Shown here in pieces: positions 1 to 6,297 of a stretch of 35,711 nt of DNA. Source of the stretch: JAMCRD01 sp964633405. GTDB taxonomy: Bacteria > Patescibacteriota > Minisyncoccia > UBA6257 > Colwellbacteraceae. The notes beneath the pieces were generated by a model. That model did not search any database and had not been told where the DNA came from. It worked only from the letters and a program-made list of their open reading frames with translations. The first letter of the stretch is position 1. Each line of letters starts with the position of its first letter. The stretch is from assembly GCA_964633405.1 (NCBI GenBank), contig CAZWFV010000004.1:1-35711 (forward strand). The letters run 5' to 3'. The position numbers and the translations under genes are program-made.

Positions 1-662
1 AGATTGTCGCGGAGATAGTCGAAACCGAACTCGTGACTGGTGCCGTAAAGTATGTCTGCGAGATAGGCTTCCCTCCTTGTGATTGGACGCAGAAATTGCT
101 CTTTAACCAAGAAGCTGCCGGTGGTGTCGCGCTGGTGGTCCAGCGATGCCGTTTCCTCTTTGGATACGTGCCACTCCGGGTCATACATATACGCAGTATC
201 ATGAACTATGCAGGCCACAGACAGCCCTAAGAAGCTATATATCTGTCCCATCCAGACCGTATCCCTTTTGGCTAGATAATCATTGACGGTGATCACGTGT
301 ACCCCTTTACCGATAAGGGCGTTCAGATAGATCGGCGCGGTAGCTGCCAGCGTTTTACCTTCACCGGTCATCATTTCGGCTATACCGCCCCTATGAAGCA
401 CTATGCCTCCCCATAATTGCACGTCGAAGTGCCTTTGTCCGAGCGTGCGCCGCGAAGCCTCCCTTATTATCGCGAAGGCCCTGGGCAACAGCCCGTCCAG
501 ATTGCTATCTTCTTTCTTTGCGATTTCACGGAGAGCCAAACTCTCCTCGCGCAACTTCGTGTCGGAGAGTTTTTTAAGTTCCTCCTCCTCAAGCCCGATT
601 TCAGCGACCTCGACCGGCACTCGCGGAGAGAAAAGATTCTTCCAGAAACCTGTTATTGCCAT
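1..662 (-). CDS. secA: Preprotein translocase ATPase SecA, N-terminal part (cut by window edge)
   Basis: SecA is the ATP-driven motor that pushes unfolded secretory proteins through SecYEG at the cytoplasmic membrane. The first 220 residues are visible; the rest lies beyond the left edge. The start is the ATG at 660-662, six bases after the hpf stop. Seen: the Walker A motif TGEGKT at about residues 99-104, the DYLAKRD motif near 128-134, and EFGFDYLRDN at 211-220, all standard for nucleotide-binding domain 1. Odd: between GLSV (about 146-149) and RREAYLADI (about 197-204) there is an acidic/aromatic insertion of roughly 35-40 residues that ordinary SecA lacks; I recall similar insertions in CPR SecA proteins. 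It is probably cotranscribed with hpf. Confidence 0.95.
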   Translation of the reverse strand, partial: MAITGFWKNLFSPRVPVEVAEIGLEEEELKKLSDTKLREESLALREIAKKEDSNLDGLLPRAFAIIREASRRTLGQRHFDVQLWGGIVLHRGGIAEMMTGEGKTLAATAPIYLNALIGKGVHVITVNDYLAKRDTVWMGQIYSFLGLSVACIVHDTAYMYDPEWHVSKEETASLDHQRDTTGSFLVKEQFLRPITRREAYLADILYGTSHEFGFDYLRDN

Positions 663-668
663 AAATCG

Positions 669-1010
669 TTATTCCCCTGGGGCATTGCCCCTGTGTTCCT
701 TGCCGTGCAGGTCAAGATACTTTTCTATCTCCCTGCGTAACTTATCCCTGACGGAGTCTACGGCTATCCGCACATCCCAATCGGTTGCCTCCGCCCTCAA
801 TAGGCCGTCCGGCAGATCGACGTTAACCTCGGCGCGATAGACATCCCCCTTCTGATGATGCTTGCTGTCACGGCCGACATCAACCCTGGCCATAACCGTA
901 TCAGCGCCAAACCGCCTAAAAAAGCGCTCCAGGCCGCCTATTTTATCCTCAATATATTCCTTTAATGGAGGGGTTAACTCCAGATCCTTCGTCTTTATTG
1001 AAATATTCAC
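669..1010 (-). CDS. hpf: Ribosome hibernation promoting factor, short HPF/RaiA type
   Basis: HPF binds the 30S decoding centre and stabilises inactive ribosomes in stationary phase. The 113-residue protein starts with the family pattern MNISIKTKDLELTPPLKEYI and continues with the beta-alpha-beta-beta-beta-alpha order, including a D-V-R-x-A-V-D-x-V-x-D-K-L helix near residues 80-93. It lacks the C-terminal dimerisation domain of long HPF. The start is GTG (1008-1010). A perfect TATAAT lies six bases upstream of the GTG, so the mRNA is likely leaderless. The gene is followed immediately by secA. Confidence 0.9.
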   Translation of the reverse strand: MNISIKTKDLELTPPLKEYIEDKIGGLERFFRRFGADTVMARVDVGRDSKHHQKGDVYRAEVNVDLPDGLLRAEATDWDVRIAVDSVRDKLRREIEKYLDLHGKEHRGNAPGE

Positions 1011-1016
1011 AAGTTG

Positions 1017-1046
1017 ATTATAGTCTCCGGACTGACGCCTTGTAAA
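1017..1046 (-). promoter_or_regulatory. Promoter of hpf-secA, leaderless geometry
   Basis: On the minus strand TTTACA (1041-1046) is followed by an 18-base spacer and TATAAT (1017-1022). The GTG start of hpf begins seven bases further, where transcription would be expected to begin. The -35 box overlaps the T-run of the preceding terminator. Confidence 0.7.
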
Positions 1047-1075
1047 AGGCCCCGAACCTTTAGTGTTCGGGGCCT
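1044..1075 (-). terminator. Intrinsic terminator
   Basis: An 11-bp perfect stem pairs 1047-1057 with 1065-1075 around a 7-base loop. On the minus strand it is followed by TTTT. It would terminate transcripts from the micro-ORF at 1105-1143, and murB read-through, before hpf. Confidence 0.85.
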
Positions 1076-1104
1076 CCAGACTCTAGCTAAATAATAGCGC
1101 GGGT

Positions 1105-1143
1105 CTACTTCTTTTTCTTCTTACCCTTTTTCTTCTTCGCCAT
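1105..1143 (-). CDS. Putative 12-residue lysine-rich micro-protein
   Basis: An ATG-to-TAG reading frame of 12 codons encodes MAKKKKGKKKKK (ten Lys, one Ala and one Gly after Met). It lies 150 bases downstream of murB and 29 bases before a strong intrinsic terminator. The upstream region is very AT-rich with several -10-like hexamers. I see no clear Shine-Dalgarno. An imperfect inverted repeat (AATAATA upstream, TATTATT downstream) flanks the ORF, so the locus could instead be a small RNA. No family is recognised; coding status is inferred from the clean start, the stop, the composition and the terminator placement. Confidence 0.4.
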   Translation of the reverse strand: MAKKKKGKKKKK

Positions 1144-1271
1144 TATGGTCAATTTTTGTTTATATTATTCCCAGCTACTCCAGGATAATCGACCAAGTTA
1201 ATCCTGATAGCGAATCATTTATAATGTTTTAAAAGTTTTTGTACTTTAATTTAATTATACATAATGGCTTC

Positions 1272-1280
1272 TGTGGATAA
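1272..1280 (-). other. Consensus DnaA-box-like 9-mer
   Basis: TTATCCACA reads on the minus strand just after the murB stop, next to about 60 bases of AT-rich sequence (1206-1266). It exactly matches the bacterial DnaA box. No cluster of further boxes is visible beside it and neither dnaA nor dnaN is nearby, so a chance match is possible. Confidence 0.3.
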
Positions 1281-1293
1281 CTCCATAAAATTG

Positions 1294-2217
1294 TCAGAGC
1301 AGCATAATTTCCTCCTCGAGGAACACGCCGAAACGGGTCTTGACCTCTTTTTTTACCTCTTCAATCAATTTTCTGACGTCGTTCGAGGTCGCATTGTCAA
1401 AGTTGATGATAAAGTTGGCGTGTTTTTTCGAGACCATGGCTCCACCCGCCCTTGTGCCCATCAGGCCGGCCTTATCCACCAGATATGCGGCGGGTATGAC
1501 CGGGAAGGGGTCGTTCTTAATGACTATTCCCGGCACCTCAAGCAATTCTTTGGGTGCGGTCCTGACGTCCACATTCTTGAAGACGCTGCCTGCACTGGGG
1601 AACTCCAAAGGATGTCTCGATAAACGGAAGTCTATTTTCTCCTGTATCGACGCGGTTATCTCTTGCTTGCCACCTCTATTAAGATGAAATGTGGCCGATA
1701 GAATGATCTCATCCCCCTTGGTCTTAAATACACTGCTGCGATAACTAAAGTTGCATGATCGGTTGTCCCGTTCCACCACCTTCCTGATTCTGGTGTCAAA
1801 GCTGACTACGTTCGTTATAAGGTCTTTGATCTCACCTCTGAAGGCTCCCGCATTGCCCCTTATCGCACCGCCCAGAGTGCCAGGCAGACCTCCCGCCCAC
1901 TCCAAGCCGGACAGACCGTCCTCTGCGGTTAGGTTCAGCAAATCACTTATAAGCAGTCCGGCTCCCACGGTTATGTCCTCGGAATCAAGTCTAATTGAAT
2001 TGAATATCGGCTTTATCACCACGCCGGGGAATCCCTCGTCACTAAACAGGATATTGGTTCCAGCACCCAGAACGAAAAAAGGCGCCTTTTCTTTATCCGA
2101 CATATCGAGGGCGTCCGAAATATCCTGAACACTGCCCGCCTCATAAAAATAACGAACCCTGCCACCTATCTTGTAATTAGTGAAGGGCTTCAGAACGACG
2201 TCCAGTTGGGGCTTCAT
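1294..2217 (-). CDS. murB: UDP-N-acetylenolpyruvoylglucosamine reductase MurB
   Basis: MurB reduces UDP-GlcNAc-enolpyruvate to UDP-MurNAc with NADPH and FAD in the cytoplasm, the second committed step of peptidoglycan synthesis. Seen in the 307 residues: the FAD-binding stretch VLGAGTNILFSDEG (about 49-62), GGLPGTLGGAIRGNAG (about 109-124), the YRSS motif near 159-162, and PSAGSVFKN (about 207-215), whose serine is the proposed proton donor. The C-terminal Glu cluster near 301-303 fits the catalytic glutamate. The length and the SAGS-type loop resemble type II MurB. It follows a promoter and structured leader (2236-2333). It ends with TGA. The rest of the mur cluster is not nearby; ddl lies 31 kb away. 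Confidence 0.93.
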   Translation of the reverse strand: MKPQLDVVLKPFTNYKIGGRVRYFYEAGSVQDISDALDMSDKEKAPFFVLGAGTNILFSDEGFPGVVIKPIFNSIRLDSEDITVGAGLLISDLLNLTAEDGLSGLEWAGGLPGTLGGAIRGNAGAFRGEIKDLITNVVSFDTRIRKVVERDNRSCNFSYRSSVFKTKGDEIILSATFHLNRGGKQEITASIQEKIDFRLSRHPLEFPSAGSVFKNVDVRTAPKELLEVPGIVIKNDPFPVIPAAYLVDKAGLMGTRAGGAMVSKKHANFIINFDNATSNDVRKLIEEVKKEVKTRFGVFLEEEIMLL

Positions 2218-2235
2218 GTCTATTGATGGCTCTAC

Positions 2236-2300
2236 GTGGAGCGGTGGAAGGTGACCTCCACACTATTTGTTATGAGTGAGTGCTCTTACTACCGCTCCAC
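2236..2300 (-). ncRNA. Structured 65-nt leader or tRNA-like RNA upstream of murB
   Basis: The outermost ten bases at each end pair perfectly (2236-2245 with 2291-2300). Inside, reading the minus strand, a second strong hairpin (7 bp, with one G-U, around a 4-base loop) stacks directly against the 3' arm, and CACT/AGTG can close a third loop. The central loop contains CTCATAA, the classic tRNA-Met anticodon loop sequence, and AGGTC as in a variable loop. However, the anticodon stem does not pair, no T-loop consensus is present, and it is shorter than a tRNA. Transcription predicted from the promoter at 2306-2333 would begin within a base or two of the stem. It could be a murB leader, a decayed tRNA or a separate small RNA. 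Confidence 0.4.
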
Positions 2301-2305
2301 TAACT

Positions 2306-2333
2306 ATTCTAGCGGATAAACCGCCAATATCAA
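2306..2333 (-). promoter_or_regulatory. Sigma-70-type promoter upstream of the murB leader
   Basis: On the minus strand TTGATA (2328-2333), a 16-base spacer and TAGAAT (2306-2311); each hexamer matches five of six consensus bases. The predicted start near 2299 coincides with the first base of the closing stem of the structured leader. Confidence 0.65.
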
Positions 2334-2349
2334 CGACGGGGTAGATCCA

Positions 2350-3015
2350 CTAAACCCTCCACTCCATCCCCTTCCGGACGCCAAATTCACGATAAGTGGC
2401 GGCATTGATGAAGGCCTGATTTTTCTCCTCGACCCAATCGCAACCTGAGAATTCCTTCTGAAAGCTTTCCAATATCTCTCGGGCCTGGTAGTTGGTGGGG
2501 GCAGAGATCAGGACACGGGCATGGCCGAGGAATATATCGCCATAGGGCCTTTCTCCAAATACCAGCTGGAACATTACACCCTCGCCTATCTCATCAACCT
2601 TTGAGAAATCCAACTTGTTGATCAGACTCAAAAATCCGTATATCGATGCGCTCGAATTATCCTTAGTTCTCAGAGAGTAGCCCAGATTCACGCCGCCGGG
2701 GTGGTAGATATTGTAATCTTTGACTTCCTTGCCGCCGCTGAGCTTAAGTACCCTGTTGAGGTATACCGCAGGAACAATCAGGTAATTATGGATATCCCTA
2801 CCGATCTGGTGGACGGCTATCTCCATAGTGAAGGGCGGCGGAAACGACTTAAGGACTTCCTTTATAATTTCCCTGTCACCGCTGAATTCCAATATCCGTA
2901 ATTCCTTGCTGTTATGCCTGACGAACCATCCCCATAACCCAAACACTCCCCAAATCACCAAGATCAGGCCTGCCGCCAACGATAAAAGTGCTAATGGTGT
3001 CAGCACTCCGGTCAT
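2350..3015 (-). CDS. Hypothetical membrane-anchored protein
   Basis: I do not recognise a named family with confidence. The 221-residue protein has one hydrophobic N-terminal segment (about residues 5-31, ending in WGWFV), then a soluble alpha/beta domain with a repeated beta-rich look (IVPAVYLNRVLKL, VMFQLVFGERPYGDIF). This is the sort of N-terminal anchor plus domain seen in CPR proteins near type IV secretion-like ATPases, but no ATPase is adjacent here. It is divergently oriented to the GT39 gene, with only 24 bases between the two start codons, and lies upstream of the murB promoter. The start is the first ATG after an in-frame open region; no Shine-Dalgarno is visible. Confidence 0.75.
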   Translation of the reverse strand: MTGVLTPLALLSLAAGLILVIWGVFGLWGWFVRHNSKELRILEFSGDREIIKEVLKSFPPPFTMEIAVHQIGRDIHNYLIVPAVYLNRVLKLSGGKEVKDYNIYHPGGVNLGYSLRTKDNSSASIYGFLSLINKLDFSKVDEIGEGVMFQLVFGERPYGDIFLGHARVLISAPTNYQAREILESFQKEFSGCDWVEEKNQAFINAATYREFGVRKGMEWRV

Positions 3016-3039
3016 TGTACAATTTGATTAACTACAACC

Positions 3040-4560
3040 ATGAGGAAGGAGTTCTGGTGGCTGGTTCTTATTATCATTATAGCAGCTTTGTTCCGCTTCC
3101 TATATCTTCCTTCCACGCCTCCGGGGCTATATCCGGACGAGGCTATTAACGGCACCAATGCTCAGGAGGCGTTGCACACCGGAACGTTTAAGATATTCTA
3201 TCCGGAGAACAACGGTCGCGAGGGACTGTTCATAAACATACAGGCTGTGTTCCTAAGGGTGATACAGCAGAACGAGCCATGGGTACTAAGGTTGCCTTCG
3301 GCCATATTCGGACTGCTTACGGTCGTAGGCCTGTACTTCCTGGTCAGGGAACTGTTCGACAGCAGAGTCTTGGGCCTGCTTGCGTCATACTTCACGGCCA
3401 TAAGTTTTTGGCATATCAACTTCTCACGCATAGCCTTTCGGGCGATAATGTCGCCCTTCTTCCTGGTCTGGGCCGTATACCTGCTGATACTCTCGTTCCG
3501 TAAATTGGGAGTTGAATCTCCCTCCGGTCAGCCGCGCAGCATAATCGGCGACCTGGGACTGTGGTCCGTGCCCCTAATCGGCGGGGCGCTGTACGCTCTA
3601 GGGTTATATAGTTATATCGCCTACAGAGCTACGCCGCTATTGATATTGTTCATACTCGGTTACTACTTCGTTAGATCCAGGAGGAAGTGGCACGGGAATT
3701 TCTGGGCAGTAACGGCTGTATTTCTCATCGCCGCCTTCCTGACCGCACTTCCCATTGGTGCGTATTTCCTTAAGAACCCGTCAAGTTTTTTCGGCAGGAC
3801 GTCAGAAATATCGATTTTCAGTTCCTCCTCGCCGATAGCCAGTCTGGCGGTGAATACCCTGAAGACGGCGGGTATGTTCGTCATAGCCGGAGATAGCAAT
3901 TGGCGGCAGAATTATGCCGGCAAGCCAGAATTCTCGCCGCTATTGGGACTGTTTCTCCTGATCGGCGTGGGTATATGCCTGTACGGGTTGTACAGGAGGG
4001 ATTTCAAGCAGTGGCTTATAGCAGCATGGGCCTTGGTAGCTGCGCTGCCCGTGGTCATATCGAACGAGGGCATCCCCCATGCCCTCCGCTCCATCCTGCT
4101 GATACCGCCTGCGATCATTCTCGCTGCCATCGGAGCCGAGTATCTATATAAATGGATAAAACAGTATGCCAGGATACCGGCCAAACATATGTTTGTACTG
4201 GCCTTGATAGTCTTCGCCGTAATGGGGGCTGAGACCTATTTCACATACTTCTATCTGTGGGCCGGGAATGCGGCCACCGCCGATTCATTCAACAGCAACT
4301 ACGTTACTCTGGCCCGCGAGATAAACGCCCTACCTCCGGACCAGACCAAGGTCCTGGTGGTTTACGCCGGCGGAGTGGACGTACGAGGCCTGCCGATGTC
4401 CACGCAAACGGTGATGTTCATGACCGATTCGTTCTATGGTACGGTCGAAAAGTCTCTGGGCATATTCTTCAACCAAGCCAAGAATATCTATTACGTATAT
4501 CCCGATGAAATTAAGACGATGAGCCTGCCGCCGCAAATATTCGTGGCGGGGATAGATTAG
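3040..4560 (+). CDS. GT39/ArnT-like polyprenyl-phosphate-sugar glycosyltransferase, multi-pass membrane
   Basis: A 506-residue protein with about ten hydrophobic segments. After the first membrane helix comes PDEAINGTNAQEAL (about residues 28-41), the acidic DE motif of PMT/ArnT-type (GT-C fold) enzymes, in which the Asp/Glu sits in the first extracytoplasmic loop. These enzymes take a sugar from an undecaprenyl- or dolichyl-phosphate carrier and attach it to protein or lipid outside the membrane. The C-terminal part (about 400-506) is a soluble domain of unknown role. It is one of only two plus-strand genes in the window, and its TAG stop overlaps the stop of the convergent nucleotidyltransferase by four bases. 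A TACAAT sits 17 bases before the ATG; no Shine-Dalgarno is seen. Confidence 0.85.
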   Translation: MRKEFWWLVLIIIIAALFRFLYLPSTPPGLYPDEAINGTNAQEALHTGTFKIFYPENNGREGLFINIQAVFLRVIQQNEPWVLRLPSAIFGLLTVVGLYFLVRELFDSRVLGLLASYFTAISFWHINFSRIAFRAIMSPFFLVWAVYLLILSFRKLGVESPSGQPRSIIGDLGLWSVPLIGGALYALGLYSYIAYRATPLLILFILGYYFVRSRRKWHGNFWAVTAVFLIAAFLTALPIGAYFLKNPSSFFGRTSEISIFSSSSPIASLAVNTLKTAGMFVIAGDSNWRQNYAGKPEFSPLLGLFLLIGVGICLYGLYRRDFKQWLIAAWALVAALPVVISNEGIPHALRSILLIPPAIILAAIGAEYLYKWIKQYARIPAKHMFVLALIVFAVMGAETYFTYFYLWAGNAATADSFNSNYVTLAREINALPPDQTKVLVVYAGGVDVRGLPMSTQTVMFMTDSFYGTVEKSLGIFFNQAKNIYYVYPDEIKTMSLPPQIFVAGID

Positions 4561-5255
4561 TTCAGGCGGTCCTCCGGTCCGACGATCAGCCACTGTTCGG
4601 CGTATTTGATATCCTCCGGATAGCCTATCGGATGCCAGAATCTGGCCCTGGTTATATATATCGGCTCTTTTTGCGCCAGCAAGCCTATCTGTTCGGCCAG
4701 GTTGTATTCACCGTTCGACAGCAGCACCTTTGGGACTGAGAATATCCTGTGGTCAAGGCAATAGACCCCTATATTGACGAGGTTGGTCGGCGGATCGTGC
4801 CTCTTCTCCAATATCCCGAGCAACCGATCGTCCCCGTCAACCGTACAGACGCCGAAACGGTCAGGGGTCAGACTCTCTTTGACCAGGACGGATAACCCGT
4901 TCCTGGCGCAGTCAGCCAGGTCTTGGGGATGATATAGATCGTCGGCGTACAAGACAAGAAAGCGACCGTCCTTAAGATAAGGCTGAGCCCGTTGCAGGGC
5001 GTCTCCCGTACCCAGAAGCGCCGGCTGCTCCACGTAAGTCAGCTTCAGCCCGTTAAAACGCTCTCCGAAATGCTCCCTGATATGGCCGCCCCTGTAACCT
5101 ATGACCATTATCGCCTCGTCCACTTCCGGAGGAAGGATGCTTAATGTGTATTCCAATATCGGCCTACCCCTTATCGGAACCAACGGTTTTGGTATGTGCT
5201 CGGTGAGTGGTCTCAGCCGTTTACCCTCTCCAGCCGCGAGTATTACTGCCTGCAT
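4557..5255 (-). CDS. Sugar-1-phosphate nucleotidyltransferase
   Basis: A 232-residue member of the NTP_transferase family, which couples NTP and sugar-1-phosphate to give NDP-sugar. Seen: the signature GEGKRLRPLT (about residues 9-18) with the following PKPLVPI (about 23-29), the acidic ADD metal site at about 103-105, and a second conserved lobe near WHPIGYPEDI (about 210-219). There is no left-handed beta-helix acyltransferase domain, so it is not a full GlmU. Substrate is not decidable from sequence; GDP-mannose, UDP-glucose or dTDP-glucose types are possible. It follows the exonuclease gene by six bases, and probably supplies activated sugar for the glycosyltransferases in the window. Confidence 0.88.
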   Translation of the reverse strand: MQAVILAAGEGKRLRPLTEHIPKPLVPIRGRPILEYTLSILPPEVDEAIMVIGYRGGHIREHFGERFNGLKLTYVEQPALLGTGDALQRAQPYLKDGRFLVLYADDLYHPQDLADCARNGLSVLVKESLTPDRFGVCTVDGDDRLLGILEKRHDPPTNLVNIGVYCLDHRIFSVPKVLLSNGEYNLAEQIGLLAQKEPIYITRARFWHPIGYPEDIKYAEQWLIVGPEDRLN

Positions 5256-5261
5256 GTTAGT

Positions 5262-5972
5262 TCAAAAACGCAGATATGATTGCCAGTAACGGTACAAATC
5301 CCGAGTCGCTCTTAAATCTCCCGCATTGTATCTGGCTATGTCCGTGAATTTACCCTCCTTATATAGGGCGGCTACACCGTCGCCGCTAACCCCGGACGCC
5401 TTGGGGCTGTCTATGCCGAAAGCCCTGGTATATAAATGCAGGCTGTCCCTCCTTCTAACCGCTCCCTGGAAGTTAAGCTGATCATACAGGTCGATATGCA
5501 GCGCATCGTCCCGTTGCCTGTCCAGATAGCGGTTGGACATAAGGTTCTTCGAGGGACGTATCTTGTTAATAGCCGAACGCAACATCAGGAACGGCACGTC
5601 GAAAGATCTGCCGTTGAACGATATGAATTCGTCGTACTGGCGGGCGATATCCCAGAACTTCTCCAGCATCTCATTCTCTCCCATCGGCTGGAATTTTATC
5701 CCCTTATCTTCGAATTCCTTCGCCTCCGCCCGCGGCCACTGGAAGTAGACCGCTCCCTGGTCGCGCTCTGCATCCAGCACTCCGATTGCCGCAACCTCGC
5801 CAGTCAGCGGGGAAAGGCCCGTACGATTTTTGACGTCCGCCAAGTACTGTTTATGCTCGGCCTCCGTATCAGATTCGCGTTCGATCCACTTGGTCAGGAC
5901 TCTCTTGGTCGTTTCGTCGAATGAATCGAAGTCCTCCCCGATCGTTTCTATATCGAAGACAAGTTTTGGCAT
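5262..5972 (-). CDS. Predicted 3'-5' exonuclease, PolB-exonuclease-like (DnaQ fold)
   Basis: A stand-alone 236-residue exonuclease of the DEDDy class related to the proofreading domain of family B polymerases. Seen in order: FDIET (D7, E9; Exo I), FNGRSFD (119-125, D125; Exo II) and YNAGD (215-219, Y215 and D219; Exo III), with the acidic metal ligands all present. It would act on single-stranded or mismatched 3' ends. It lies in a row of repair genes (nth, uvrC, uvrA, uvrB) and is three bases from the tRNA-binding protein gene, so it is part of the same transcription unit. Its exact repair role is inferred only from that context. Confidence 0.85.
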   Translation of the reverse strand: MPKLVFDIETIGEDFDSFDETTKRVLTKWIERESDTEAEHKQYLADVKNRTGLSPLTGEVAAIGVLDAERDQGAVYFQWPRAEAKEFEDKGIKFQPMGENEMLEKFWDIARQYDEFISFNGRSFDVPFLMLRSAINKIRPSKNLMSNRYLDRQRDDALHIDLYDQLNFQGAVRRRDSLHLYTRAFGIDSPKASGVSGDGVAALYKEGKFTDIARYNAGDLRATRDLYRYWQSYLRF

Positions 5973-5975
5973 GAC

Positions 5976-6293
5976 TTAGCTTATTTTCGCTCCAGGCGAG
6001 ACATCCTTTTCGGGAGAGATAAACACCGGACCGTCGTCATTGGCTGCCAGCAACATTCCCTGCGACTCAAGTCCCATTAACTGACGATATTCCAGATTGG
6101 CGACGACTACGATCTCTTTACCGACGATGTCGGTCGGTTCGTACCTTTTGCCTATCCCGGCGACCAGCTGACGCTCTTCGTCGCCCAGGCTGATTTTAAG
6201 CTTGAGTAGTTTGTCGGATCCCTCAACCCTCTCTGCCGCAAGTACCCTACCCACCTTAAGCTCAACTTTCTTAAAATCGTCTATTGAAATCAT
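5976..6293 (-). CDS. tRNA-binding OB-fold protein (Trbp111 / MetG C-terminal-like)
   Basis: A 105-residue free-standing EMAP/Trbp111-type OB domain, equivalent to the C-terminal domain of many methionyl-tRNA synthetases. Seen: DFKKVELKVGRVL (about 6-18), SDKLLKLKISLG (about 26-37), VAGIGKRYEP (about 44-53), VVVANLEYRQLMGLESQGM (about 62-80), all family landmarks. Such domains dimerise and bind the outside of the tRNA L-shape, stabilising tRNA or assisting MetRS in trans. No metG is in this window, so it may complement a MetRS lacking this tail. It is four bases downstream of nth. Confidence 0.9.
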   Translation of the reverse strand: MISIDDFKKVELKVGRVLAAERVEGSDKLLKLKISLGDEERQLVAGIGKRYEPTDIVGKEIVVVANLEYRQLMGLESQGMLLAANDDGPVFISPEKDVSPGAKIS

Positions 6294-6297
6294 TGCT

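Noticed and set aside
2236..2300. A genuine tRNA-Met gene on the minus strand
   Set aside because: The loop CTCATAA and acceptor-like ends are suggestive, but the anticodon stem does not pair, the T-loop consensus is missing and the total is only 65 bases. It is recorded as a structured RNA instead.
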